From Bacillota bacterium (lineage in GTDB: Bacteria > Bacillota > Clostridia > Oscillospirales > Acutalibacteraceae): a DNA stretch of 64,000 bases. Positions 32,941-41,176 of the stretch are shown here, piece after piece. The position numbers were made by a program, and so were the translations under genes. The stretch covers positions 62,001 through 126,000 of the forward strand of contig JAETSA010000007.1 of assembly GCA_021769885.1 (NCBI GenBank). Reading direction: 5' to 3'. Position 1 is the stretch's first letter, and each line of letters opens with the position of its first letter. The notes under the pieces were generated by a model, which was not told the origin of the DNA, did not search any database, and saw only the letters and a list, made by a program, of their open reading frames with translations.

Positions 32941-33425
32941 TGTCGAAAAAGTGGATTTTGCTCCCCTTGTCAGGGGTGACTCCCCACGGTGTGGGGAGAT
33001 GTCGCGAAGCGACAGAGGGGACTCGCCGCCGTCAGCGGCTGTCGCGCATAGCGCGACTGAGGGGTAGTTAAAAAGCTTAGTTTATTAAACTTGTCTCTCC
33101 CTCCGAAGACGGGAGGAAAAAGGTTTTTCTACAGTCGAAAAGAGTCGTACAATATGACTCTTTAAAATGTGCGGTAGGGAACAATCTTTGTGTTGTTCCG
33201 ATAGATTTTGTACAAGGTAATTGGTTTTGCGAATTGTAGGGGACGCTGTTCTCGCCTGCCGGCTCGGTCGGTGCTTCTAAGCCTCGCTTAGAGGTGTCCA
33301 CTGGACACCCGCACCCTCAGCGTCCCGCGGGCGGATGAAGGCATCCGCCCCTACGGATTGTGATTCGCCGTTCGGTTCGCGCGAAATCCAACCGTGCTCG
33401 GGCGATTCGTGAATCGCCCCTACAG
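32941..33425. repeat. Cluster of modular palindromic repeats between the island and trkH
   Basis: No gene is seen. The stretch contains a CCCCACGGTGTGGGG / TGTCGCGAAGCGACA / GTCGCGCATAGCGCGAC module, a TAGGGAACAATC unit, an inverted-orientation two-hairpin unit at 33250-33316 (see the two-hairpin repeat entries), GGGCGGATGAAGGCATCCGCCC and GGGCGATTCGTGAATCGCCC. The same modules recur in the other long gaps of the window. Confidence 0.8.
33250..33316 (-). repeat. Two-hairpin repeat, copy 1
   Basis: Read on the minus strand: GTGTCCAGTGGACAC hairpin, then TCTAAGC / GCTTAGA hairpin, then the constant tail AGCACCGACCGAGCCGGCAG. Full copies also stand at 36545-36612, 36813-36883, 39848-39921 and 62763-62830. 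Confidence 0.85.
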
Positions 33426-33438
33426 CCCTATTTTCATT

Positions 33439-34887
33439 TTAATTCTTCCGTTTCCACGTTTTATAGTAGAACACGATGAACATCGGGTAAATTTCCAAAC
33501 GGCCTGCGAGCATTAAGAAGCTCAGCACCAGCTTTGAAAACGGCGAAAGGATGCTGAAATTGCCCGAGGGACTGAGTCTGCCGAACGCCGGTCCGATATT
33601 GTTAAAGCAAGTCAGCACCGCACCGATGGCTTCGGGCATATCCACATGATCAAAGCAAACCAAAAACAGTCCGACAAAAACAATAATCACGTAAAAGCCC
33701 AAATAAGCAAGCACGCCCTGCACATATTTTCCGTCGAGAGTTTTGCCATCCACCTTAATCGCAACCACTTCGCGTCCGTTAATCGCACGTTTGAGCTGAG
33801 CGCGCGCCGCCTTGCACAGTACCAGCATACGCTCAATTTTAAAGCCGCCGCCCGTAGAGCCCGCACATGCACCGATGCAAAACAGAGCAAGCAACACCAT
33901 TTGCGAAAGAATCGGCCACTGCGTATAATCCGCAGTACCGAAGCCCGTTGTGGTGATAATCGAAGAAACCTGAAAGCCCGCATACCGAAGTGCCGTAGCA
34001 AAATTGTCGTAAAGCGGCAGAATATTCACGGTAATCACTGCGACGGAAAATACGACAGTACCGATGTACCAACGCAGCTCCTCGCTTTTCAGCACACGGC
34101 CGAACTGCCGCATCAAAAGCAGAAAATACAGGTTGAAGTTAACGCCGAAGGCGAGCATAAATATGGAAATCACAACCTCCGCATACAAACTGCCGTACGC
34201 CCCGATGCTTGCGTTGCGCACGGAGAAGCCGCCTGTACCCGCCGTAGCGAATGACGTTGTGACACTGTCAAAGAACGGCATTCCGCCTGCCCATAAAAAG
34301 ATGATTTCGAGCATGGTCAGGAAAAAGTAAATGCCGTAAAGGATGCGTGCCGTAATCATGGTTTTGGATACAAGCTTTCCTTTCGAGGGACCGGGCACTT
34401 CCGCACGCATAATAAACGCGGATTGATTTTCATGCTGCGGCAAAAATGCAAGCACAAACATCAAAATGCCCATACCGCCGATCCAGTGGGTAAAGCTGCG
34501 CCAAAACAGCAAACTGTGCGGCAAGGATTCAATTTCGGTTAAAATACTTGCGCCCGTCGTTGTGAATCCCGAGACCGTTTCAAAAAAGGCGTCAATCGGA
34601 TTCGGAATCGCACCCGTAAACACAAACGGCAGTGCACCGAAGGCGGAAATCAAAATCCACGAAACCGCTACAATCACAAAGCCTTCCCGTGCATAAATGC
34701 GGCGGTGGCGCGGTTTTTTGACGCCCATCAAAAATCCCAGCCCCAAAAGCAGGGCGGCGGTGAGCAAAAACGCCAACGGTGTGTCCGATTCGCGGTAGTA
34801 AAATGCAACGCCGAGCGGCAGTAAAAGCAAAAGAGCTTCGGCAATCAGCATTTTGCCGACCGTTGTACAGACCATTCTGTAATTCAT
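33439..34887 (-). CDS. trkH: Trk/Ktr potassium uptake membrane subunit
   Basis: A 482-residue SKT-superfamily potassium channel-like transporter with repeated M1-P-M2 units. Selectivity-filter regions include TVSGFTTTGASI near 105, SFATAGTGGFSV near 222, ITTTGFGTADY near 315 and FNNIGPAFG near 440. GGGFKIER and LDGKYVQGVLAYLGFY sit in the later half. It pairs with the TrkA-like gene 16 nt upstream, which gates it by nucleotide binding. Confidence 0.95.
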   Translation of the reverse strand: MNYRMVCTTVGKMLIAEALLLLLPLGVAFYYRESDTPLAFLLTAALLLGLGFLMGVKKPRHRRIYAREGFVIVAVSWILISAFGALPFVFTGAIPNPIDAFFETVSGFTTTGASILTEIESLPHSLLFWRSFTHWIGGMGILMFVLAFLPQHENQSAFIMRAEVPGPSKGKLVSKTMITARILYGIYFFLTMLEIIFLWAGGMPFFDSVTTSFATAGTGGFSVRNASIGAYGSLYAEVVISIFMLAFGVNFNLYFLLLMRQFGRVLKSEELRWYIGTVVFSVAVITVNILPLYDNFATALRYAGFQVSSIITTTGFGTADYTQWPILSQMVLLALFCIGACAGSTGGGFKIERMLVLCKAARAQLKRAINGREVVAIKVDGKTLDGKYVQGVLAYLGFYVIIVFVGLFLVCFDHVDMPEAIGAVLTCFNNIGPAFGRLSPSGNFSILSPFSKLVLSFLMLAGRLEIYPMFIVFYYKTWKRKN

Positions 34888-34903
34888 AAGGAATACCTTT
34901 CAA

Positions 34904-36262
34904 TCAACAAAAGATTTCTTCAAAATTTTTAAATCCGTGGTGCGAGGTGATTACCGTTACACTGTCCCCGTTTTCAATCGTATCGTCACCGCACGGATAA
35001 ATAATTTTGCCCTTGCGCAAAATACAGCCGATAATCACATTGTCGCGCAGCTGCAGCTCTTTGAGCATTCTGCCGAGATAGAACGCATCCTCCTCAGCGG
35101 CAATACGAAATTCCAACGCCTCTACGCGATCATTCACCAGTTTATACAGCGTTTGCACACTGCTGCTGCCCGAATTTTCCAACGCGCGGACATAACCGAT
35201 AATTTGATTCGCCGCCACGGTTTTGGAGGAGATAGTTGTTTCAATGCCGATGCTTCTGAGAATATCATAAGAAACACGGTTGACCTTCGCTACGGTTTTG
35301 CCCACGCCGATAGACGAAGCATACATCGTAGTAATGATATTTTCTTCATCGATTGTGGTTAAGGATACGAATGCATCCTGATTGTCCAGCCCCTGTTCCA
35401 GCAGGATAGAGCGGTCACTGCCGTCGCCCAAAATCACGGTTGCACGCGGCAAAAGCGTTGCCAGCTGTTCGGCACGCGCAGGGTCAATCTCAATAACCTT
35501 TACCTTGTGTCCGGTTTCGGAAAGCTGGCGCGCCAAATAATATCCCATCTTGCCGCCGCCCGAAATCAGCACATTTTTGGTGCGGTGGCGGTATATCCCA
35601 AGTTCCTTCATAAATGCAACCATATCACTGCGTTTAGAGGAGATATGAATGCGGTCGCCGATTTCCAGCCGAAAGCCGCCGTTCGGAATATACACCGCTT
35701 CGCCGCGCTGTACCGCGCAAATCAGCACGCGGGATTTAAAACGCTTAGAAATTTCATACACGCACATCCCACTGAGCGGATTATCCGATTTCAGCTTAAT
35801 TTCCGCCATATCTACCCGGTCACCTACAAAGCTTTCCACATTGATTGCCGTCGGGAACCGCAATACACGTGCAATTTCATTGGCGGCGGCAAATTCAGGA
35901 TTGACGACTAAGCTCAAGCCCAGCTCCTCTTTAAAGAAATGCAGCTGTTTGGCATATTCGGGGTTACGCACACGTGCAATCGTGTGGTGCGCACCGATTT
36001 TTTTTGCCACCAGACAGCAAAAAATATTCAATTCGTCTGAAGAAGTCGCGGCAATCAGCAGACGGGCTTTGTCCACACCTGCCTCGATTTGCACATCATA
36101 GCTTGCGCCGTTTCCGCAAAGCCCGATAACATCATAGGCGTTGACCATTTCTTCTACAACCTGCGGGTCTTTATCAATGACGACCACATCGTGCCCTTCG
36201 TGCGATAAATGCTCGGTCAATGCCGCGCCGACCTTGCCGTCGCCGACAATTACAATATTCAT
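34904..36262 (-). CDS. trkA: Trk potassium uptake regulator, two RCK domains
   Basis: A 452-residue cytosolic NAD(H)-binding gating subunit. Two RCK_N/RCK_C tandems are present, the first starting MNIVIVGDGKVGAALTEHLS and the second VLISGGGKMGYYLARQLSE near 230. The in-frame extension of 87 residues upstream was rejected because it is Cys-rich, runs into repeat DNA and lacks homology to the family. It lies directly before trkH in one operon. Confidence 0.95.
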   Translation of the reverse strand: MNIVIVGDGKVGAALTEHLSHEGHDVVVIDKDPQVVEEMVNAYDVIGLCGNGASYDVQIEAGVDKARLLIAATSSDELNIFCCLVAKKIGAHHTIARVRNPEYAKQLHFFKEELGLSLVVNPEFAAANEIARVLRFPTAINVESFVGDRVDMAEIKLKSDNPLSGMCVYEISKRFKSRVLICAVQRGEAVYIPNGGFRLEIGDRIHISSKRSDMVAFMKELGIYRHRTKNVLISGGGKMGYYLARQLSETGHKVKVIEIDPARAEQLATLLPRATVILGDGSDRSILLEQGLDNQDAFVSLTTIDEENIITTMYASSIGVGKTVAKVNRVSYDILRSIGIETTISSKTVAANQIIGYVRALENSGSSSVQTLYKLVNDRVEALEFRIAAEEDAFYLGRMLKELQLRDNVIIGCILRKGKIIYPCGDDTIENGDSVTVITSHHGFKNFEEIFC

Positions 36263-36544
36263 CTCAACTGTATCCCCCGTACTGTTTACTGCATTACCGT
36301 TGTATGGTATCGTTTCTTGTTGTGTAGCTATATATGATAGCACGCAAACGCATTTCTTGCAATGGAAAACGACAATTTTCGTGTGAAATCTTTTCGCTTT
36401 TTCGCAGACTCCGTTTTTATAGTATGTACAAATCAACAGCGAACACCCATTGTGTGGGGAACGACCTGTACGTCCGTGCGTCACCGTAGGGAACAACCTC
36501 TGTGTTGTTCCGCAAATTTTCATCTGATTTCGGCGGGCGGATGA

Positions 36545-36612
36545 GGGTGCGGGTGTCCAGTGGACACCTCTAAGCGAAGCTTAGAAGCACCGACCGAGCC
36601 GGCAGGCGAGAA
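36545..36612 (+). repeat. Two-hairpin repeat, copy 2
   Basis: Plus-strand copy with GTGTCCAGTGGACAC and TCTAAGCGAAGCTTAGA and the constant AGCACCGACCGAGCCGGCAG tail. It is inverted relative to the copy at 33250-33316, so the pair flanks trkHA as inverted repeats. Its sequence is the same as the copy at 62763-62830. Confidence 0.85.
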
Positions 36613-36812
36613 CATCCGCCCCTACGGGATTGCGCACTGCCGTTGGATTGTATTGATTTTTGCGGGCGAACGCAGTTCGCCCCTACGGGGTTTGCGCATC
36701 GCCGTTGGATTGTATTGATTTTTGCGGGCGAACGCAGTTCGCCCCTACGGGGTTTGCGCATCGCCGTTGGGTTTGCGTAAAAATCCAACCGTGCTCGGGC
36801 GGGCGTGGAAGG

Positions 36813-36883
36813 TCTCGCCTGCCGGCTCGGTCGGTGCTTCTGCATACTTCCGTATGCAGAGGTCTCCACCGGAGACCCGCACC
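36813..36883 (-). repeat. Two-hairpin repeat, copy 3 (variant stems)
   Basis: Minus-strand copy whose stems are GTCTCCGGTGGAGAC and TCTGCATAC / GTATGCAGA instead of the GTGTCC and TCTAAGC forms. The tail is unchanged. The base changes keep both stems paired. Confidence 0.85.
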
Positions 36884-36957
36884 CCGCCCCTACGGGTCAG
36901 CGCATCGTCATTAAAGAATACAATTTCTGCAGAAAATAAATCTATATACACCAAGCA

Positions 36958-36987
36958 AAACGGAGACCGAAAAAACGATCTCCGTTC
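36958..36987 (-). terminator. Terminator after the small membrane protein gene
   Basis: On the minus strand ACGGAGATCG and CGGTCTCCGT form a stem with a T-rich loop, followed by TTTTGCTTGG. It lies 13 nt after the stop codon of the 144-residue membrane protein. Confidence 0.7.
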
Positions 36988-36999
36988 TATATATTTCAT

Positions 37000-37434
37000 T
37001 CAGTTCTTTTTAAAAGTATACACGGTATTTATCATCAGCAAAACCGCATACACTGTAGCGAAAAGCATCCCTGCGATAAACAGGACTCTCTCCGACGCAC
37101 CGATATTTGAAGAATAGACATCCAACCGTGCGCTGAGCACAAGGCAAAATCCCGTGCACACCATACTTATCGGCAACAAAACGCGTACCGCCCGCGGCGC
37201 CGCCGCGTTCCAAAAATTGATCACCGTCAGCACCACAGCCAAAATGATCAAAGGTACGGAGAAAAGCATCCCGTATTCCGTTAGAAAGGCTTGGGCAAAA
37301 GCATTCGCAAATGCCGTAAAGAACTGCGGAAACTCGACCGATACACCGTATGTCAAAGCATCCAAGAACAAAATCCACGAATCGGCGGAAGCCACCAATC
37401 CGCTTAAGAGAAGCAAAATAGAGCATATGCGCAT
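37000..37434 (-). CDS. Small four-span membrane protein
   Basis: A 144-residue integral membrane protein with about four hydrophobic spans (ICSILLLLSGLVASA; LFSVPLIILAVVLTVINFW; VLLPISMVCTGFCLVL; VLFIAGMLFATVYAVLLMI). I recognise no family. The start MRICSILLL has AAGGGG 8 nt upstream and lies 11 nt after the stop of a 44-residue ORF. An overlapping frame of similar length (37010-37558) was rejected because it lacks a membrane pattern and a site of its own. Confidence 0.7.
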   Translation of the reverse strand: MRICSILLLLSGLVASADSWILFLDALTYGVSVEFPQFFTAFANAFAQAFLTEYGMLFSVPLIILAVVLTVINFWNAAAPRAVRVLLPISMVCTGFCLVLSARLDVYSSNIGASERVLFIAGMLFATVYAVLLMINTVYTFKKN

Positions 37435-37445
37435 AACAACACCCC

Positions 37446-37580
37446 TTAAATAAATCCTCTGACACGTAAAATTTTGTAAAGTACAATCGTCGTATAACTT
37501 GTCGCTTGATCCACGCAAACATCAGCAACATAACTCCAATTGGACTGATTGTTGACATTATCCACCATATACTGCCACAT
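37446..37580 (-). CDS. 44-residue ORF with strong ribosome-binding site
   Basis: Starts MWQYMVDNVNNQSNWSY and ends LYKILRVRGFI. GGGAGGAG lies 5 nt before its ATG, and its stop is 11 nt before the start of the membrane protein gene, so the two can be coupled. It has no signal or membrane pattern and no recognised family. It could be a small protein or a leader ORF controlling the downstream gene. Confidence 0.5.
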   Translation of the reverse strand: MWQYMVDNVNNQSNWSYVADVCVDQATSYTTIVLYKILRVRGFI

Positions 37581-37719
37581 TGGACTCCTCCCCTTTCTCG
37601 TGGTTGATTGTAACACGTCTCACCAAATATGTCAATATGATTAAAAAAGTAAAAAATTTTATATTATTTTTTATGTATTTTGAATTAAACTTATTTCGCA
37701 TACATTTTTTCTAAAGAAA

Positions 37720-37750
37720 GTCCCCCTCACGCATAAACCGTGAGAGGGAA
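37720..37750 (-). terminator. Terminator after ilvD
   Basis: On the minus strand CCCTCTCACG and CGTGAGGGGG form a stem, followed by CTTTCTTTAG. It lies about 20 nt after the ilvD stop. Confidence 0.75.
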
Positions 37751-37769
37751 GATTTTCCAAGTGAAAGAT

Positions 37770-39437
37770 TTAGATTTTCATTACTGCGCCGTCTTTGGCG
37801 GAGGAAACCATTTGCGTGTAGCGTGCGAGCCAGCCGCTCTTGATTTTCGGCTCGTGCGGCACATATGCCGCGCGGCGCGCTTCCAAGTCTTCATCGGATA
37901 CGCGCACATTTACGGACGCATTCGGGATATCGATGTCAATGATATCGCCCTCTTCAATCAGTCCGATTTCGCCGCCGCAAGCCGCTTCGGGCGCAACGTG
38001 TCCGATAGATGCGCCGCGGGAAGCACCGCTGAATCTGCCGTCTGTAATCAGCGCCACGGTTTTGTCGAGCTTCATCCCTGCCAAAGCAGAGGTCGGGTTG
38101 AGCATTTCGCGCATACCCGGGCCGCCCACAGGACCCTCATAGCGAATCACAACTACGTCGCCGTCTTTAATCTTACCGTTGTAAATTGCGTCAATCGCTT
38201 CATCCTCGCTGTCGAATACGCGGGCAGAGCCTGTGTGTGTAAGCATCTCGGGTGCAACGGCACTCCGCTTAACAACACAGCCGTCTTTTGCGATATTGCC
38301 CCACAGAATCGCCAATCCGCCGGTTTCGCTGTACGGATTGTCAATCGGACGAATCGCATTTTCATTCTTAATGTAAGCGCCCTCAATGTTTTCTCCGACG
38401 GTTTTGCCCGTTACGGTAAGCAGGGACAAATCCAAAAGCCCTTTCTTGGCAAGCTCCGCCTGTACGGCAGGCACGCCGCCTGCATTATTCAGGTCGTGCA
38501 TATGTGTCGGACCTGCGGGCGCAAGGTGGCAGAGATTCGGCACTTTTGCGCTCATTTCATTAAATGTATGCAAATCAATCGGGCAACCCGCCTCTTTCGC
38601 AATTGCAAGCAAATGCAGAACGGAGTTGGACGAACAGCCCAAAGCCATATCGCACGCAAGCGCATTCCGAAGGGATTTCTCATTCACGATGTCGCGTGCT
38701 TTGATGTCCTTTTCCACCAAATGCATAATCGCCATACCCGCGTGCTTCGCGAGCTGGGTTCTGCCCGCGTGCACGGCGGGAATCGTGCCGTTGCCGGGCA
38801 GTGCGATGCCCAAGGATTCGCAAAGACAGTTCATACTGTTTGCGGTGTACATACCCGAGCAAGAGCCGCACCCAGGGCAGGTGTTGTTTTCAAATTCGCA
38901 AAGCTTCGCGTCGTCAATCATATTCGCTTTGCGTGCGCCGACCGCCTCAAACATTTTGGAAAGCGAGGTTTCCACGCCGTCCACAAGACCCGACATCATC
39001 GGACCGCCCGAGCAGACAACCGTCGGAATGTTGATGCGCAGTGCACCGAGCAGCATACCGGGTACAATTTTATCACAGTTCGGCACAAGCACAAGTCCGT
39101 CAAAGCCGTGTGCCATCGCCATCGTTTCTACGCTGTCGGCAATCAGCTCGCGCGAGGGCAGAGAGTATTTCATCCCGATATGCCCCATCGCAATCCCGTC
39201 GCACACGCCGATAGCCGGCACCATAATCGGTGTGCCGCCCGCCATACGGACGCCTGCCTTTACGGCTTCGGTGAGCTTATCCAAATGGAAATGCCCCGGC
39301 ACAATTTCGCTGTGCGCGGAAATAATGCCGATTAAAGGTCTTTCCAATTCCTCTTTTGTATAGCCCATTGCATAAAACAGGCTGCGGTTCGGTGCGCGTT
39401 CCACACCGTGCAATACATTTTCACTGCGTGTATGCAT
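37770..39437 (-). CDS. ilvD: Dihydroxy-acid dehydratase
   Basis: A 555-residue Fe-S dehydratase converting 2,3-dihydroxy-isovalerate and -methylvalerate to the 2-keto acids of valine and isoleucine synthesis. Signatures are [13 protein letters not shown] near 118, [19 protein letters not shown] near 185 (cluster ligands) and [12 protein letters not shown]-like [19 protein letters not shown] near 465. The start [11 protein letters not shown] has GAGGAG 9 nt upstream. It stands alone, with no other ilv genes beside it. Confidence 0.97.
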   Translation of the reverse strand: MHTRSENVLHGVERAPNRSLFYAMGYTKEELERPLIGIISAHSEIVPGHFHLDKLTEAVKAGVRMAGGTPIMVPAIGVCDGIAMGHIGMKYSLPSRELIADSVETMAMAHGFDGLVLVPNCDKIVPGMLLGALRINIPTVVCSGGPMMSGLVDGVETSLSKMFEAVGARKANMIDDAKLCEFENNTCPGCGSCSGMYTANSMNCLCESLGIALPGNGTIPAVHAGRTQLAKHAGMAIMHLVEKDIKARDIVNEKSLRNALACDMALGCSSNSVLHLLAIAKEAGCPIDLHTFNEMSAKVPNLCHLAPAGPTHMHDLNNAGGVPAVQAELAKKGLLDLSLLTVTGKTVGENIEGAYIKNENAIRPIDNPYSETGGLAILWGNIAKDGCVVKRSAVAPEMLTHTGSARVFDSEDEAIDAIYNGKIKDGDVVVIRYEGPVGGPGMREMLNPTSALAGMKLDKTVALITDGRFSGASRGASIGHVAPEAACGGEIGLIEEGDIIDIDIPNASVNVRVSDEDLEARRAAYVPHEPKIKSGWLARYTQMVSSAKDGAVMKI

Positions 39438-39634
39438 ATGTATTTCTCCTCTTTTTGTGGATTCCTGTTGCCGCATTTCCGAAACATTTCATTGATTTCG
39501 GAAAACGCGCAATACTGTTTCTATTTTATGCGTTTATGCGCGATTTTTCAAGATGTTTTTTTATTTCATTTCATTTTTTAATAAGGAATAACAGAAAACG
39601 TCCTCTAAGCTAAACGGATTGCGCGGTTTTTCGA

Positions 39635-40043
39635 TTTGCGCGTAGGGACGGGCGAAGATTTCCCTAGTAGGGAAAATGTCGCGAAGCGACAAAAGGGTAA
39701 TGGCGTAGCCGTAACCCGTCCGTCCACGGGCGAACACAGTTCGCCCCTACGGGTTGGTGTGGGTTTTGCGGGCGGATGAAGGCATCCGCCCCTACGATTT
39801 GTATGAATCTTTCACAGTACAGCGTGAATTATACCTTCGGTAGGGCGGGGGTGCGGGTCTCCGGTGGAGACCTCTGCATACGTGAGTATGCAGAAGCACC
39901 GACCGAGCCGGCAGGCGAGACCTTGCTCCCGCCGCAGTCTTGTGCAAAATTCAACCGTGCTCGGGCGATTCGTGAAGCGCCCCTACGAGGTTGTGCTTCG
40001 CCGTTAGGTTGTGCAGATTTTTGCGGGCGAACACAGTTCGCCC
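39635..40043. repeat. Repeat-filled gap upstream of ilvD
   Basis: No intact gene is seen between 39438 and 40043. The last 400 bp hold a TGTCGCGAAGCGACA / GGCGTAGCC module, GGGCGAACACAGTTCGCCC, GGGCGGATGAAGGCATCCGCCC, a two-hairpin repeat at 39848-39921, and GGGCGATTCGTGAAGCGCCC. The right edge abuts the stop codon of the decayed Nudix gene, whose TAG is shared with a CCCTAC repeat end. Confidence 0.75.
39848..39921 (+). repeat. Two-hairpin repeat, copy 4 (variant stems)
   Basis: GTCTCCGGTGGAGAC, then TCTGCATAC / GTATGCAGA, then AGCACCGACCGAGCCGGCAG. Same stem variant as the copy at 36813-36883, but with a different loop in the second hairpin (GTGA). Confidence 0.85.
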
Positions 40044-40559
40044 CTACTTCGACGTTACAATATACCCTTTTTCCGTGAAATATTTAGAATACCGTTTTTT
40101 CTGCCGTTCTATCATTTTATCGGAATTGACGAATGCAATAAACTCTTGTTCCGTCACCCATTTGTAGGCGTCTGTTTCGCCGTCCTACAAGCGGACGGAG
40201 GCTTTGTCGCAATTCGTCACGCACAAAAAGGTGTAAAAAATACATTGACTGTCGTCAAATACAAAGCGTCCAAGCTCCGTAAAATCATTTGCGGAAATCC
40301 CCGTTTCTTCAAGCAGTTCCCGTTTAACACAGGTAAGCTTATCCTCGCCTTTCAGTGCAGAGCCGCCCGCCGTGGCTTCCCAATAGCCGCCGTAATTCGG
40401 TTTGGTTGCCGCCCGCCGCATCAGCAAATAATCACCGTCCGTGTGCCGCACCAGCACCTCACAGACAAGATGATACAGCCCCTGCGGAATCCGTTCTCCC
40501 CGAATCAGCGTTGTCCCTGTCGGCGTACCGTCTTTGTTGTATCCGTCCCAAAATTCCAT
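40044..40559 (-). pseudogene. Nudix hydrolase interrupted by an in-frame TAG
   Basis: A 171-codon reading frame of an isopentenyl-diphosphate-isomerase-like/YfcD-type Nudix protein (MEFWDGYNKDGTPTG...; Nudix box GSALKGEDKL...RELLEETG). Codon 125 is TAG (40185-40187), between DKASVRL and DGETDAYKWVTEQEF. The frame then continues 46 codons with good Nudix-like C-terminal sequence to a stop at 40044. A CAG to TAG change would explain it. The product ends at residue 124 unless the stop is read through. It could also be a sequencing error. Confidence 0.8.
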
Positions 40560-40564
40560 CGTTC

Positions 40565-40810
40565 TTAACAGTCCTTTGCATAATAATCCACATCGATTAC
40601 CGTACCGTCAGGATAGGTTTCCCGCGCGGATTTTATAAACGTGTGAAACCCCAAATGCTGATAGATTTTCAGATTTTCTGTTTCCGTCGGCTCAACACCT
40701 AAGGTCACACGCGCATAGCCCCGATTTTTTAAATCCGACAGCATAAATCGGAACAGTTCTGAAAAATAACCCCTGCCCTGATATTTTTTCTCCGTGCGGA
40801 AGGCACAAAG
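40565..40810 (-). pseudogene. GNAT acetyltransferase, C-terminal fragment
   Basis: 81 codons beginning LCAFRTEKKYQGRGYFSELF, with the acetyl-CoA-binding RGYF/QGRGYFSELF motif and GYARVTLGVEPTETENLKIY, ending VIDVDYYAKDC. A TAA stop lies directly before the first codon, where the structured element begins. The matching N-terminal part is at 41027-41176 on the same strand. The fragment lies 6 nt upstream of the Nudix start. Confidence 0.8.
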
Positions 40811-41026
40811 TTAAGCTGAGGGGAGTCGAACACAATATGCCGAAAACTTGTTCTTGCGGCGACTTTTCACGTTTTCACCGTCGGAAGGCGTCAGCCTTCC
40901 TTCCGCCTCAAACGCAAAAATTCATCCGCAACTCCTGCGTTTTCGGTGCTTCGCAGTTTAAAATAGTCATATTTTTGTTGAAACAAGGCACAAAATCGAC
41001 GGCATACTGCCGTATGCCGAGACACG
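40811..41026. repeat. Structured dispersed element, copy 2, inside a GNAT gene
   Basis: A 216-bp copy of the 12345-12620 element, without clear terminal repeats. Its hairpins are 40883-40900 (GGAAGGC, GTCA, GCCTTCC) and 41001-41018 (GGCATAC, TGCC, GTATGCC). Relative to copy 1, four base pairs are changed on both sides. The single-stranded parts (ACTTTTCACGTTTTCACC, CGCAAAAATTCATCCGCAA) stay similar. It replaces the central part of an acetyltransferase gene. Confidence 0.85.
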
Positions 41027-41176
41027 CTCCACGGCTTCTCGTTTCCAAATTTTCCAATTCGGACTTTTCTGCCGTTTGATTTGTGCATCCCACTTTGTTT
41101 CCAGCTCGTCAACCGTTGCAATTTTACAGCTGTATTGAGAAAAAGGGTCTGTCCTCTTTTTACAAATTTTTATCAT
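41027..41176 (-). pseudogene. GNAT acetyltransferase, N-terminal fragment
   Basis: 50 codons from MIKICKKRTDPFSQYSCKIA to NWKIWKREAVE, matching from memory the start of GNAT proteins that read IATVDELxxKWD. GGAG lies 6 nt before the ATG, inside the end of the DUF4037 gene, suggesting former coupling. The homology stops exactly where the structured element starts; the C-terminal part resumes at 40810. About 40-50 central codons are missing. Confidence 0.75.

Larger units (their letters stand above)
36440..36905. repeat. Cluster of modular palindromic repeats upstream of trkA
   Basis: No gene is seen. It contains TAGGGAACAACCTC / GTTGTTCC, two tandem near-identical units of about 60 bp (36664-36700 and 36724-36760, each with GGGCGAACGCAGTTCGCCC and GCATCGCCGTTGG), and two two-hairpin repeats in opposite orientation (36545-36612 plus, 36813-36883 minus). 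Confidence 0.8.

Noticed and set aside
36263-36523. An 87-residue N-terminal extension of TrkA
   Set aside because: It runs into repeat DNA, is Cys-rich and unlike the family. MNIVIVGDGKVG is the canonical start.
37010-37558. Alternative 182-residue frame overlapping the small membrane protein
   Set aside because: No membrane or signal pattern of its own, no ribosome-binding site, and it is out of frame with the gene that has both.
37740-39335. A 531-residue open frame on the plus strand opposite ilvD
   Set aside because: It is antisense to the conserved ilvD gene; its His/Arg-rich sequence is the typical shadow of a G+C-rich coding strand.
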